Shown here: in pieces, positions 17,469 through 27,030 of the stretch
Position numbering within the stretch: the first letter of the stretch is position 1
How the letters are laid out: every line of letters starts with the position of its first letter
Assembly: GCF_900094625.1 (NCBI RefSeq)
Contig: NZ_FMAJ01000006.1
Location: 248,001-312,000, forward strand
Direction: 5' to 3'
DNA length: 64,000 nucleotides
Source of the DNA: Rhizobium aethiopicum
Lineage (GTDB): Bacteria > Pseudomonadota > Alphaproteobacteria > Rhizobiales > Rhizobiaceae
Position numbers and translations under genes: made by a program
Notes under the pieces: model-generated
The model's database searches: none
Told to the model about the DNA's origin: nothing
The model's input: only the letters and a program-made list of their open reading frames with translations

Positions 17469-18459
17469 CATGGCTGACATCACCGAAACCATCCGAACGG
17501 AAAAGAGCCGAACCGCCCTGTCGGTGCAGGCGGGTTTCCTGCTTGCGGGACTGCTGTTCCTGCTCTTGGCGCCCTTCTTCTTCTATCCGATCTTCCTGAT
17601 GAAGCTGCTCTGCTTCGCGCTCTTTGCCTGCGCCTTCAATCTGCTGCTCGGCTATACCGGCCTGCTTTCATTCGGCCATGCCACCTTCTTCGGGGGTGCT
17701 GCCTATTTCACCGCCTATACGGTGAAATCATGGGGCCTGCCGCCGGAACTCGGCATCCTCGTCGGTGTGGCGGGCGCGGCCTTTCTCGGGCTGGTCATGG
17801 GGTTCTTCGCCATCCGCCGCCAGGGCATTTATTTCGCGATGATCACGCTCGCCTTGTCGCAGATGTTCTTCTTCTTCTGCCTGCAGGCCGAGTTCACCGA
17901 GGGCGAGGACGGCATCCAGTCGGTGCCGCGCGGTCATCTCTTCGGTTTCATCGACCTCAACAACTCGACCAACATGTATTATTTCGTGCTTGGTGTTTTC
18001 CTCGTCGGCATCCTGATCATCTGGCGATTCATCAACTCGCCCTTCGGCATGATCTTGAGATCGATCCGCGAGAACGAGAATCGCGCCACTTCGCTCGGCT
18101 ATTCCGTCGCGCGTTACAAGCTCGGGGCCTTCGTGATGTCGGCGGCGCTAGCGGGGTTGGCGGGCGCGGTGAAATCGCTCGTCTTTCAGTTCGCGACCCT
18201 GACCGACGTCGCCTGGCAGATGTCGGGCGAGGTGATCCTGATGACGCTGCTCGGCGGCATCGGCACGCTGGTCGGGCCGCTCTTCGGGGCCGGGCTGGTG
18301 GTGGCGCTGCAGAATTATCTCGCCACGTCGGAATTTCCGGTGACGATCATCACTGGCGTCGTCTTCATGATCTGCGTGCTGATCTTCCGCCGCGGCATCA
18401 TCGGCGAATTCTACGCCTCGCGACTGGGGCGCAAGCTAGGCTTCGTCTATCGCCGCTAA
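17461..18459 (+). CDS. ABC transporter permease, LivM type
   Basis: The other membrane half of the importer, 332 residues with about nine or ten helices. It carries the LivM motifs NLLLGYTGLLSFGHATFFGGAAYF, RSIRENENRATSLGYSV and LLGGIGTLVGPLFGAGLVVALQNYL. Two starts are possible, the ATG at 17461, which overlaps the LivH-type stop by eight bases, and the ATG at 17470, just after it. I keep the first. The GMC oxidoreductase follows about 100 bp later on the same strand. Confidence 0.9.
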   Translation: MLDMADITETIRTEKSRTALSVQAGFLLAGLLFLLLAPFFFYPIFLMKLLCFALFACAFNLLLGYTGLLSFGHATFFGGAAYFTAYTVKSWGLPPELGILVGVAGAAFLGLVMGFFAIRRQGIYFAMITLALSQMFFFFCLQAEFTEGEDGIQSVPRGHLFGFIDLNNSTNMYYFVLGVFLVGILIIWRFINSPFGMILRSIRENENRATSLGYSVARYKLGAFVMSAALAGLAGAVKSLVFQFATLTDVAWQMSGEVILMTLLGGIGTLVGPLFGAGLVVALQNYLATSEFPVTIITGVVFMICVLIFRRGIIGEFYASRLGRKLGFVYRR

Positions 18460-18561
18460 CGGCGGACCTCATTTTCTGGAAAGACCTTTTCTTTCCGGCA
18501 AAGAGGCGAGCGGCGCTGCGGGGAGAGGGAAGCGTTGAGCATCTGGAGTTTCGGGCGGGGA

Positions 18562-20157
18562 ATGGAGCGTTACGACTACATTATCATCGGGGCAGGAAGC
18601 GCCGGTTGCGTGCTCGCCAATCGCCTGTCGGCCGACGGCAGGAGCCGCGTGCTGCTGCTCGAAGCCGGCGGCAGCGACAACTACCACTGGATTCATATCC
18701 CCGTCGGTTATCTCTATTGCATCAACAATCCGCGCACCGACTGGTGCTTCACCACGGCGCCGGAAGCCGGACTGAACGGCCGGGCGCTGAGTTATCCCCG
18801 CGGCAAGGTGCTCGGCGGCTGCTCATCGATCAACGGCATGATCTACATGCGCGGCCAGGCGCGCGACTACGATCTCTGGCGGCAGATGGGCTGCACCGGC
18901 TGGGGCTGGGATGACATTCTGCCCTTCTTCCGCAAGTCCGAGGATTTTTATCGCGGCGCCGATGAGATGCACGGGGCGGGTGGCGAATGGCGCATCGAGA
19001 AGGCCCGCGTGCGCTGGGCCGTGCTCGATGCCTTCCAGCAGGCGGCCAGGGAAGCCGGCATCCCGGAGACGGAGGATTTCAACCGCGGCAGCAATGAAGG
19101 CTCCGGCTATTTCGACGTCAATCAACGCTCCGGCATTCGCTGGAACACGTCAAAGGCCTTTCTGCGCCCGGCAATGCGGCGCTCGAACCTGACCGTCCTT
19201 ACCAAGGCGCAGGTCCGGCGGCTTCTGGTCGAGGAGGGGGCGGTCTCCGGTGTCGAATTTCAGCACCAGGGCGTGGCGAAACGCGCCTATGCGGCCAAAG
19301 AGACTGTCCTTTCGGCCGGTTCGATCGGTTCGCCGCATATTCTGGAGCTATCCGGCATCGGCAGGGGCGAAGTTCTCCGGCGGGCGGGTGTCGATGTTCT
19401 CGCCGAGGTGAAGGGGGTCGGCGAGAATCTCCAGGACCATCTGCAACTTCGGCTGGCCTATAAGGTGACGGGCGTCCCGACGCTGAACGAGAAGGCGACG
19501 AGGCTGATCGGCAAAGCGGCGATCGGGCTCGAATATCTCGTCCGCCGTTCCGGCCCGATGGCAATGGCGCCGAGCCAGCTCGGCATCTTCACCCGCTCGG
19601 GCCCCGATCGCGAAACGCCTGATCTGCAATATCACGTGCAGCCGGTGTCGCTGGAGAAGTTCGGCGATCCGGTCCATCCTTTCCCGGCGATTACGGCGAG
19701 CGTCTGCAATCTGAGGCCGGAAAGCCGCGGTTCGGTGCACCTGTCGAGCCCGGATTTCGCCGCCCAGCCGATGATCAGCCCGAAATATCTCTCGACGCAA
19801 CGCGATCGTGACATAGCTGTCCGTTCAATACGGTTGACGCGCAAGATCGTCGCCCAACCTTCCTTTGCCCGTTTCAAGCCGGAGGAGTTCAAGCCAGGTC
19901 CCAGCTATCAGACGGAGGCGGATCTGGAGCGGGCAGCGGGCGATATCGGCACGACGATCTTTCATCCTGTCGGCACCTGCCGCATGGGCGTCGACCGGGA
20001 CAGCGTCGTCGACCCCCGGCTGAAACTCAGGGCGCTCGGCAAGCTCAGGATCGCCGACGCCTCGGTGATGCCGTCGATCACCTCGGGGAACACCAATTCG
20101 CCGACGATCATGATCGCCGAAAAGGCGGCGGCAATGATCCTCGAAGACAACCGGTAG
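18562..20157 (+). CDS. GMC-family FAD alcohol/choline-type dehydrogenase
   Basis: GMC enzymes oxidise alcohols, sugars or choline with FAD. The 531-residue product shows the FAD motif YDYIIIGAGSAGCVLANRL, the first GMC signature PRGKVLGGCSSINGMIYMRG, the second signature GSIGSPHILELSGIG and the C-terminal catalytic region FHPVGTCRMGVD ... ADASVMPSITSGNTNSP. I use the ATG at 18562, directly before the FAD motif. A TTG at 18535 has a better ribosome site (GGAGAGGG) and would add nine residues. Its place between a Liv-type importer and a hydroxyacid dehydrogenase suggests that it oxidises the imported compound. The substrate is not readable. Confidence 0.88.
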   Translation: MERYDYIIIGAGSAGCVLANRLSADGRSRVLLLEAGGSDNYHWIHIPVGYLYCINNPRTDWCFTTAPEAGLNGRALSYPRGKVLGGCSSINGMIYMRGQARDYDLWRQMGCTGWGWDDILPFFRKSEDFYRGADEMHGAGGEWRIEKARVRWAVLDAFQQAAREAGIPETEDFNRGSNEGSGYFDVNQRSGIRWNTSKAFLRPAMRRSNLTVLTKAQVRRLLVEEGAVSGVEFQHQGVAKRAYAAKETVLSAGSIGSPHILELSGIGRGEVLRRAGVDVLAEVKGVGENLQDHLQLRLAYKVTGVPTLNEKATRLIGKAAIGLEYLVRRSGPMAMAPSQLGIFTRSGPDRETPDLQYHVQPVSLEKFGDPVHPFPAITASVCNLRPESRGSVHLSSPDFAAQPMISPKYLSTQRDRDIAVRSIRLTRKIVAQPSFARFKPEEFKPGPSYQTEADLERAAGDIGTTIFHPVGTCRMGVDRDSVVDPRLKLRALGKLRIADASVMPSITSGNTNSPTIMIAEKAAAMILEDNR

Positions 20158-20166
20158 GAGAAGACC

Positions 20167-21048
20167 ATGGCTAGGATCGCATTTATCGGGCTCGGCAATA
20201 TGGGCGGGCCGATGGCGGCCAATCTCGTCAAGGCAGGTCACGAGGTGCTCGGCTTCGATCTCGCGGCTTCGGTGCTGAAGGCGGCCGAGGCGAGCGGCGT
20301 AAAGCCGGCAAGCCATGCCAGCCAGGCGGTCAAGGATGCGGAGATCGTCATATCAATGCTGCCGCAGGGCAAACACGTGCTGACGGCCTGGACCGACATC
20401 CTGCAGACGGCGACGCAGGACACGCTTGTCATCGATTGCTCCACAATCGATGTCGAGAGCAGCCGCAAGGCGCATGAGATGGCCAAAGCCGCAGGCTGCC
20501 TGTCGCTCGACGCCCCCGTTTCCGGCGGCACCGGCGGGGCGACTGCCGGAACGCTCACCTTCATGGCCGGCGGCTCGGACGAGGCCTTCACCCGGGCGAA
20601 ACCGATCCTTGAGGCGATGGGAAAGAAGATCGTCCATTGCGGCGAGGCCGGCGCCGGCCAGGCGGCGAAGATCTGCAACAATATGATCCTCGGCATCTCG
20701 ATGGTCGGCGTCTGCGAGGCCTTCGTGCTGGCTGAGAAACTTGGCCTTTCCCATCAGGCGCTGTTCGACGTCGCCTCGACGTCATCAGGCCAGTGCTGGT
20801 CGATCAATACCTATTGCCCGGTGCCTGGGCCGGTGCCCACATCTCCCGCCAACAACGGTTACAAGCCAGGCTTTGCCGCAGCCCTGATGCTGAAGGATCT
20901 CAGGCTGTCGCAGGAGGCGGCGCTGGCAAGCGGTGCGTCCACGCCCATGGGTGCGGAAGCGGCCCAGCTTTATGCACTCTTCGAAAAGCAGGGCAATGGC
21001 GGAAGGGACTTTTCCGCCATCATCGAGATGTTCCGCGAGAAGGCGTAA
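20167..21048 (+). CDS. mmsB: 3-Hydroxyisobutyrate dehydrogenase (or close beta-hydroxyacid dehydrogenase)
   Basis: This NAD-dependent enzyme oxidises 3-hydroxyisobutyrate to methylmalonate semialdehyde in valine breakdown. The 293-residue product has GLGNMGGPMAANLVKAGHEV at the start, the substrate motif DAPVSGGTGGATAGTLTFM, the catalytic Lys in GAGQAAKICNNMILG and the HIBADH-type stretch PTSPANNGYKPGFAAALMLKDL. It begins 9 bp after the GMC gene, so the two are co-expressed. No acyl-CoA mutase or semialdehyde dehydrogenase is near, so the role could be with another hydroxyacid. It converges with the fhu genes with only six bases between stops. Confidence 0.88.
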   Translation: MARIAFIGLGNMGGPMAANLVKAGHEVLGFDLAASVLKAAEASGVKPASHASQAVKDAEIVISMLPQGKHVLTAWTDILQTATQDTLVIDCSTIDVESSRKAHEMAKAAGCLSLDAPVSGGTGGATAGTLTFMAGGSDEAFTRAKPILEAMGKKIVHCGEAGAGQAAKICNNMILGISMVGVCEAFVLAEKLGLSHQALFDVASTSSGQCWSINTYCPVPGPVPTSPANNGYKPGFAAALMLKDLRLSQEAALASGASTPMGAEAAQLYALFEKQGNGGRDFSAIIEMFREKA

Positions 21049-21054
21049 GCTCGT

Positions 21055-23055
21055 TCACTGTCCCGGCGTGCTCCGCCGAGAGAGCAGCCAGATCAGATAG
21101 GGCCCGCCGATCAGGGCGGCGAAGAGGCCGACCGGCACCTGATAGGGATAGATGACAACGCGCGACAGCCAGTCCGCCGCCGTCAGCACGCCGGCGCCGA
21201 AGATGAGGCTCGCCGCAAGCTGGTGGCTTGGCGTGCGGAAGCCGGCGAGCCGCGCCAGATGCGGCGCAATCAGGCCGGTGAGGCTGAGTGGCCCGACAAG
21301 GAACGAGGCGATCGCCGTCATCAGCGCGGCGAGGATGGCGAGCACCAGACGGCTTGCTCCGACGGGAAGGCCGACGGCGCGGCTCAAACCGGCCCCGAGC
21401 GGCAGGATCGTCAGCCAGCGGCTGAGGAAGGGTAGCGGCGCAGTCAACAGGACGAGCGAAGTGGCGGCCGTCCAGGCTTCGAAGGCGCCGGCGCGGTTGG
21501 TCGAGCCGGAAAGCCAGGTCAGCAGGATGTAGCCGCGCATATCGCCCTGGGCGAGCACCATGGTCACGATCGCCATGGCGAAGGCGCCGATGCCGACGCC
21601 GGCCAGCAGCATGCGTTCCGGCGAGAATTGCGCGCGCGCCGAAATGGCGATCATCGCGACGAAGGCTGCCAGTGCGCCGATCGCCATGGCGGCGAGCATG
21701 ATGGCTGGCGAGGGGAAGCCGAAGAGGAAGAGCGCCACCGTCAGGCCCGCCCCGGCCCCGCCGCTGACGCCGAGAACCTCCGGGCTCGCAATCGGATTGC
21801 CCGTGATGCGCTGCATGATGAAGCCTGATGCCGCCAGCATGGCGCCGGCGGCGGCGGCCACGATCGTCCGCGGCAGACGGAAGGGCAGGAGGTCGGCCAG
21901 GAGAGTGCCAGTAGCGACGTGCCAGCCGTCATCGGCAGGGCCGAGAGTGAGGACGAGCGCAAAGAGCAGGGAGAGCGCAATCAGGAAAATAGCGAGGGTT
22001 TGGAGCGGCCTGGCCAGCCTCCTCAGCGCCGCCGCCGACTGGGCGCCAACGGCTGAAACGGAATGCACGCGCGGCAGCAGGAAGAGCAGCAGCGGGCCGC
22101 CGAGCAAAGCGGTCGCCGCTCCCGTCGGCGCGAGATCGGTGAAGCCGGGGCCGAGGATTTGGGTGAGGCAATCGGTCAGGAAGAGAAGCCCGGCGCCCGT
22201 CAGCGGTGCTGCCATCATCAGCCTGTCCGAGCCGCGCGCACCGGCAAGCCTTGCGATTGCTGGGGCTGCGAGCCCGAGGAAGCCGATGATGCCAACCTCC
22301 GATGTCACCGAGGCTGCGAGCCAGACGGCAAGACCGACGATCGCGAGGCGCGTGGAATGCAGGGCAAGACCGAGGCTTCGGGCGCCGCTGTCATCGAGCG
22401 CGAGAATGCGGAGCGGCCGCACCAGCAGCGACGCGGCCATGAAGCCGAGGATAAGCCGGGGGCCGAGCGAGGAGACGCTGTTCCAATCCAGCTGGCTGAG
22501 CGAACCGGCGCCCCAGATGTAGATCGACATGGCATATTCGCCGCGCGCAAGAATCAGCGTGACGCTGAGGGCAGAGGCGATGAGGCTGACAATCATGCCT
22601 GAAAGCGCCACGGTCACCGGATCGAGCCCGCGCCGCCAGCTCAAAGCCAGAACGACGGCGACTGCCGCGACGCCGCCGGCAAAGGCGGTCATTTCGCGCG
22701 ACAATCCGATCAGCAGGGGCGAGACGCTCATGGCTGCCGTCATCGCCAGTTCCGCCCCGGAGGCGATGCCGAGCGTGGAAGCATCGGCGATCGGGTTGCG
22801 CAGCACACGCTGCAGCAATGCGCCGGAAAGGCCGAGCGCGGCGCCGGCGATCACGGCAAGCATGGCGCGGGGCATGATGCCGTCCCAGAGCAGCACGCTG
22901 TTCAGCAGCGTTGCTTCGGCATTGTCGTGGGCTAGCTGCGGGCGCGTCACGACGAGGAGCGCGAAGGCAGCGATGCAAAGCCCGGCCAGTATCAGGCCGG
23001 GAGCGGGCAGTCTTCCGCTTCGCGCCGGGCTGGCGCGGCTAACCATTCCATGCAT
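21055..23055 (-). CDS. fhuB: Ferric-hydroxamate ABC transporter permease (fused FecCD x2)
   Basis: FhuB is the double-length inner-membrane permease for ferric hydroxamate siderophores. The 666-residue product has two tandem FecCD domains, the first around residues 20-320 and the second around 345-660. Each has the family motifs: LSGALLQRVLRNPIADASTLGIASGAEL, then ASGFIMQRITGNPIASPEVLGVSGGAG, and the EAA-loop-like GFLGLAAPAIARL and GLIAPHLARLAGF. The ATG at 23055 overlaps the fhuD end by 17 bases; another at 23046 is possible. The longer GTG-started frame adds 19 unlikely residues. It matches E. coli FhuB in length. Confidence 0.93.
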   Translation of the reverse strand: MHGMVSRASPARSGRLPAPGLILAGLCIAAFALLVVTRPQLAHDNAEATLLNSVLLWDGIMPRAMLAVIAGAALGLSGALLQRVLRNPIADASTLGIASGAELAMTAAMSVSPLLIGLSREMTAFAGGVAAVAVVLALSWRRGLDPVTVALSGMIVSLIASALSVTLILARGEYAMSIYIWGAGSLSQLDWNSVSSLGPRLILGFMAASLLVRPLRILALDDSGARSLGLALHSTRLAIVGLAVWLAASVTSEVGIIGFLGLAAPAIARLAGARGSDRLMMAAPLTGAGLLFLTDCLTQILGPGFTDLAPTGAATALLGGPLLLFLLPRVHSVSAVGAQSAAALRRLARPLQTLAIFLIALSLLFALVLTLGPADDGWHVATGTLLADLLPFRLPRTIVAAAAGAMLAASGFIMQRITGNPIASPEVLGVSGGAGAGLTVALFLFGFPSPAIMLAAMAIGALAAFVAMIAISARAQFSPERMLLAGVGIGAFAMAIVTMVLAQGDMRGYILLTWLSGSTNRAGAFEAWTAATSLVLLTAPLPFLSRWLTILPLGAGLSRAVGLPVGASRLVLAILAALMTAIASFLVGPLSLTGLIAPHLARLAGFRTPSHQLAASLIFGAGVLTAADWLSRVVIYPYQVPVGLFAALIGGPYLIWLLSRRSTPGQ

Positions 23056-23923
23056 GCTCAAGCCCTTGCGCCAGAAGGTCGGCAAAGCGGCCGGCGGCCG
23101 GCAACGCACCATAGGGATTGACGGCGCCGAGCATCAGCACGCGCTTCTCACGTACAGCCGGCAACGCGTTCCAGAAACTGCTGGCGGAAAGTGTGGCGAT
23201 CGCATCGGCCGGATGCGGCGGGATCATGACGATCCAGGCGTCGGGCATCGATGCCAATGTCTCGATGCCGACCGGAGCAGCGGCCGAGTAGCTGGTCGCA
23301 CCCTGCCATGCATTGGTAAGGCCGACGCGTTTCAGCACCTCGCCGAACATGCTGTCGGAACCGAAGACGCGGAAATGCCTGGCATCACCGAGATTGATCG
23401 GAATGACCGGCCGCCCGTCGCCGGCGGCAAAGACAGCCCTGTAGCGGTCGAGCCTGGCTGCAAGCTCTTCGGTCAGCTCCCGGGCTGCGCGAAGCTGCAG
23501 CCGCTCGCCGATCGCAAGCGTGACCTGTTCGGCCAGCGCGAAGGGGCTTTTGCCGGGTTTGTAAATCGCATGGCTTTCCACAGGCGCGATCCGGCGCATG
23601 CGCTCGTCCGCCCAGGCATAGAAGTTCGAATTGAAGATCAAATCCGGCCGCGCAAGCCGCAGCACCTCGAAATTCGGCGTGCCGCGCAAGCCGAGATCGG
23701 CCACCGTCGCCGGCACTTCAGGCGTTACGGCCGCCTGCCGGAATTGCCGCAGCTCCGTTGCCGCAACGACGTTGGCGCCGACTGCCAGCAGGGTTTCGAG
23801 CAGCGCCCAGTCGAGCGCCGCGACGCGTATGCGCTCCGCCGCCCGCATGTACGCTGGGGCGGAGAGCGAGACCGCCGCACCGGCGAGAAACCGTCTGCGG
23901 GAGAAGTAAGCCAAAAAAGCCAT
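23039..23923 (-). CDS. fhuD: Ferric-hydroxamate periplasmic binding protein
   Basis: FhuD carries the Fe-siderophore from the outer-membrane receptor to FhuB/FhuC. The 294-residue product begins with a twin-arginine-type leader (SRRRFLAGAAVSLSAPAYMRA), common for FhuD proteins. It then shows the class III binding-protein pattern RIRVAALDWALLETLLAVGA, PDLIFNSNF and a C-terminal ADLLAQGLEHA helix. It starts three bases after the fhuC stop and overlaps fhuB, so all three are one unit. Confidence 0.9.
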   Translation of the reverse strand: MAFLAYFSRRRFLAGAAVSLSAPAYMRAAERIRVAALDWALLETLLAVGANVVAATELRQFRQAAVTPEVPATVADLGLRGTPNFEVLRLARPDLIFNSNFYAWADERMRRIAPVESHAIYKPGKSPFALAEQVTLAIGERLQLRAARELTEELAARLDRYRAVFAAGDGRPVIPINLGDARHFRVFGSDSMFGEVLKRVGLTNAWQGATSYSAAAPVGIETLASMPDAWIVMIPPHPADAIATLSASSFWNALPAVREKRVLMLGAVNPYGALPAAGRFADLLAQGLEHAWNG

Positions 23924-23926
23924 GAC

Positions 23927-24706
23927 CTACAACAGATAGCTGACCGGCTCGTTTCGAACCGGATGCGGGAAGACGCCCATGCCGACGCCGAAAATCGACC
24001 GCAGCTTGTCGGCCTGCATGATCTCGGCGGGCGTGCCCTCGGCAGTGATCCGGCCGCGATTGAGCGCAATGATCGCATCGCAGTAGCGTGCGGCGAGGTT
24101 GATGTCGTGCAGCACGATAATGACGGTCAACCCGCGTTCGTGGCTGAGTTCCTGCACCAGCGAAAGAACGCTCGCCTGATGGGCGAGATCGAGCGCCGAG
24201 GTCGGCTCGTCGAGCAGGAGGCAACGGGCGTCCTGGGCGAGCATCATGGCGATCCAGGCGCGCTGGCGCTCGCCGCCGGACATTGCGGCGACGAGGCGAT
24301 CGGCAAAATCTTCGAGCTCGGTGCGGACGATCGCCTCCTCGACCATTCGGCGATCGGTGGCGGTGAAGCGGCCGAGCGTGCCGTGCCAGGGGAAACGGCC
24401 GAGGGCAATCAGTTCCCGAACGCTCATGCCGTCGGTCGTCGGGGTGAATTGCGGCATATAGGCGACGTGGCGGGCAAACTCCCGGGCGCCCCAGTCGCTT
24501 GCCGGCTTGCCGCCGAAGGTGATGGCGCCGGATTTCGGCGCGATCTGGCGGGCGATGATCTTCAGAAGCGTGCTCTTGCCGGAACCATTCGGGCCAACCA
24601 GTCCATAAATTCGGCCGTGCTCGAGTGTCAGGTCGATACCGGACAGGATGGATTTCGGCCCGATGGCATAGTCTATTCCCGAAAGGGCAAGGAAAGGCGA
24701 AGTCAT
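23927..24706 (-). CDS. fhuC: Ferric-hydroxamate ABC transporter ATP-binding protein
   Basis: The ATPase of the siderophore importer, 259 residues. It has Walker A GPNGSGKSTLLKI, the signature MSGGERQRAWIAMML, Walker B CLLLDEPTSALDLAHQ and the His switch VLHDINLAARYCD, all typical of the FepC/FhuC/BtuD subgroup. A GGAGC site lies five bases before the ATG. It is separated from the receptor gene by 92 bp with a stem-loop. Confidence 0.93.
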   Translation of the reverse strand: MTSPFLALSGIDYAIGPKSILSGIDLTLEHGRIYGLVGPNGSGKSTLLKIIARQIAPKSGAITFGGKPASDWGAREFARHVAYMPQFTPTTDGMSVRELIALGRFPWHGTLGRFTATDRRMVEEAIVRTELEDFADRLVAAMSGGERQRAWIAMMLAQDARCLLLDEPTSALDLAHQASVLSLVQELSHERGLTVIIVLHDINLAARYCDAIIALNRGRITAEGTPAEIMQADKLRSIFGVGMGVFPHPVRNEPVSYLL

Positions 24707-24739
24707 AGTCTGCTCCGGGTTCGGCGCTGCAATGGAGGC

Positions 24740-24757
24740 AGGAGGGCAAGCCCTCCT
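24740..24757 (-). other. Stem-loop between the siderophore receptor and fhuC
   Basis: Perfect arms AGGAGGG / CCCTCCT with a four-base loop stand between the receptor stop and fhuC. No run of T follows on the minus strand, so it looks like an mRNA-stability or partial-attenuation hairpin rather than a full terminator. It would allow more receptor than transporter to be made. Confidence 0.45.
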
Positions 24758-24798
24758 CTTCCAGCAGGTTCCTGCAAAACTAAACTCTGATTGTCAAC

Positions 24799-26970
24799 TT
24801 ACCACTTCCTGCTGAGCTTGAAGGTGACGGTGCGGGCATCGCCGTAACCGCAGACGGTCAGGCCGCCGCAGCCCTTGACATATTCCATGTCGAAGAGGTT
24901 GGTGACATTGAGCGCGGCGCCCCAGTTTTCCCTGTCGTAGCGGATTGCGGCGTCGAAGAGGGTCGCGGCGGGAACCTTCTCGGTATTCGCCTCATCGGCC
25001 CAGGACCAGCCCTGATGGCGCACGCCGGCCCCGAAGCTCATGCCCTCGAAAGCGCCTGTCGTCAGCGTATAGTCCACCCAGAGAGAGGCGGTCACCTTCG
25101 GGATCAGATAAGGCGAGTTGCCGACGAGTGCCGGGTTGGCCTCGTTTTCCGTTACTTCCATGTCCGTATAGGCAAGCGAGGCGAGGACCTTCCAGTTCTC
25201 GTTGATATTGACCTTGCCTTCGAGTTCGGCGCCGCGCGATACGACCTCGCCGAGCTGGCTCTGGGCGAAGGTGGCCGGATTGGTGACCGTGTTGTTGCGC
25301 TTGGTGATGTGGAATACCGACGCGGTCACCGAACCGTCGATGAAGGTGGGCTCATATTTGATGCCGCCTTCGAACTGCTCTCCGTCCTCCGGCTCCAGCG
25401 CGCCCGATACACCGGTGCCGATCAGCGGATTGAAGAAAGTCGCGGCGCTGACATAGGGCGTCAGGCCGTTATCGAACTCGTAGGCAAGGCCGATACGGCC
25501 GCTGACGGCGCTGTCGTTCGATGTATAGCTCGTGCCGACGATTGCGTCGGCATCGGTGTCGACATAGTCGTATCGGCCGTTGAGCGTCAGCAGCCAGCCG
25601 TCACCGAAGTGGATCTGATCCTGCGCATAGATGCCGAGCTGCTTGTGCGTGACGACCTGATCGATGGCGACGTCATTTGTCGGCTGAATGGCGCCGTAAA
25701 TCGGATCGGTGGCGCTGATCGGCGTCGCCGTTGTCGGCCACGTCGGCCATTTCTGAACATGGTCGAGCCGATAATATTTGTAATCGAGGCCGACCAGCAT
25801 GTTGTGCGTGGCGCCGCCGAGTTCCGCTTCGCCTTCGAGCCGGTTGTCGATGCCGAAGGAATCGACTGCGGAGCGACCTTCGAAGCCGATGCGCGCCAAC
25901 TGGTAGTCGGGGCCTGTCGGAGCGCCGCCGGCCCAGCCGTTCAGGTAGGGGCCGATCTCATGCTTGTCGAGGTGGCCGTAGCGCAGGTTCTGCGAGAACT
26001 TGATGCCATTGTCGAATTCATGCTCGAACTCGTAGCCGATCATCTTCTGCACATAGCTGCCGTCATCGATGCCGGGCTCGCCATAGAAGGCGTCGCGGTC
26101 GATCTTGCCGAAGGGTGCATCCTCGACGGTGCCGACATAGGGGAAAAAGCCGTTGCCGGTATGGACCTGATCGAGGCCGCCGAGATAACCCCAGGCGGTG
26201 AAGCTCGTGCTGTCATCCGGCGAAATGGTGAGCTGCGGCATGATGAAGCCGCGGAAGTCCTCGGAAAAGTCCGAATAGTTGTCGCCGCCTGCGACCTTGC
26301 CGGTGATGCGATAGCTCATCGTTCCGGTGGAACCGACCTTGTCAGAGACGTCGAAGCCGGTGAAGGCATTGCCGTTGTTGTTGATGCCGATCTCTGTATA
26401 GAAGAGCGGCTCATCGAGCGGGCGCTTGCGGACGAGATTGACGATGCCGCCGGGGTTGGCTCCGCCGTAGAGTACGGAGGCCGGACCCTTCAGCACCTCG
26501 ACGCGCTCCAGCATGAAGGGATCGAGCTGGAAGCCGCCGAAGCCGTAGCTGAAGAGCGTCAGATTGTCGAAGAAGACGCCGGTCTGTGTCGCGTTGAAGC
26601 CACGAATGTAGAACCAATCCGTATCGCCGTCGCCGCCATAGGGCTGCGCGGTGACCCCAGGCGTATAAAGCAGCACCTCGTCGATCTTATTAGTGATGCC
26701 ACGATCGTCCATTTCCTGCGTGCCGATGACGGAGACGGACTGCGGGATTTCGTTGAGCGGCGTGTCGCTCTTCGAGCCGGTGGAGGAGTTCTTGGCGACA
26801 TAACCTTTGACCGGGCTGGTCGCTGTATCGCTGCCGCCCTGGATGACGATCGGCGCAAGCTCGGTCGACGTCGCATCCTGCGCCGAGGCGGAGCCCGCCA
26901 TCAGGCCGGCGATCGCCACGCCTGCCAATCGATTTGCCTTGAAAATGGGACCCCTGGTCTGCCCACGCAT
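24799..26970 (-). CDS. TonB-dependent siderophore (ferrichrome-type) outer-membrane receptor
   Basis: This outer-membrane beta-barrel imports Fe-siderophores using TonB energy. The 723-residue product has a signal peptide (GVAIAGLMAGSASA), a TonB-box-like ELAPIVIQGG just after it, and a plug domain with NEIPQSVSVIGTQEMDDRG and the ferrichrome/ferric-coprogen type stretch GPASVLYGGANPGGIVNLVRKRP. The barrel ends in TFKLSRKW. The closest family is the FhuA/FoxA group, in keeping with the hydroxamate transporter downstream. I use the ATG at 26970, 60 bp downstream of an iron box, over a GTG at 27006. The exact siderophore is unknown. Confidence 0.9.
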   Translation of the reverse strand: MRGQTRGPIFKANRLAGVAIAGLMAGSASAQDATSTELAPIVIQGGSDTATSPVKGYVAKNSSTGSKSDTPLNEIPQSVSVIGTQEMDDRGITNKIDEVLLYTPGVTAQPYGGDGDTDWFYIRGFNATQTGVFFDNLTLFSYGFGGFQLDPFMLERVEVLKGPASVLYGGANPGGIVNLVRKRPLDEPLFYTEIGINNNGNAFTGFDVSDKVGSTGTMSYRITGKVAGGDNYSDFSEDFRGFIMPQLTISPDDSTSFTAWGYLGGLDQVHTGNGFFPYVGTVEDAPFGKIDRDAFYGEPGIDDGSYVQKMIGYEFEHEFDNGIKFSQNLRYGHLDKHEIGPYLNGWAGGAPTGPDYQLARIGFEGRSAVDSFGIDNRLEGEAELGGATHNMLVGLDYKYYRLDHVQKWPTWPTTATPISATDPIYGAIQPTNDVAIDQVVTHKQLGIYAQDQIHFGDGWLLTLNGRYDYVDTDADAIVGTSYTSNDSAVSGRIGLAYEFDNGLTPYVSAATFFNPLIGTGVSGALEPEDGEQFEGGIKYEPTFIDGSVTASVFHITKRNNTVTNPATFAQSQLGEVVSRGAELEGKVNINENWKVLASLAYTDMEVTENEANPALVGNSPYLIPKVTASLWVDYTLTTGAFEGMSFGAGVRHQGWSWADEANTEKVPAATLFDAAIRYDRENWGAALNVTNLFDMEYVKGCGGLTVCGYGDARTVTFKLSRKW

Positions 26971-27030
26971 GTCTTCTATACCCCACTCGCGCCGCGGCAC
27001 TGACACGCGGCGAAGAACCTTTGAATAAGA

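Noticed and set aside
25015..27003. 662-codon plus-strand frame opposite the TonB-dependent receptor
   Set aside because: Low-complexity antisense composition, whereas the receptor has signal, plug and barrel motifs.
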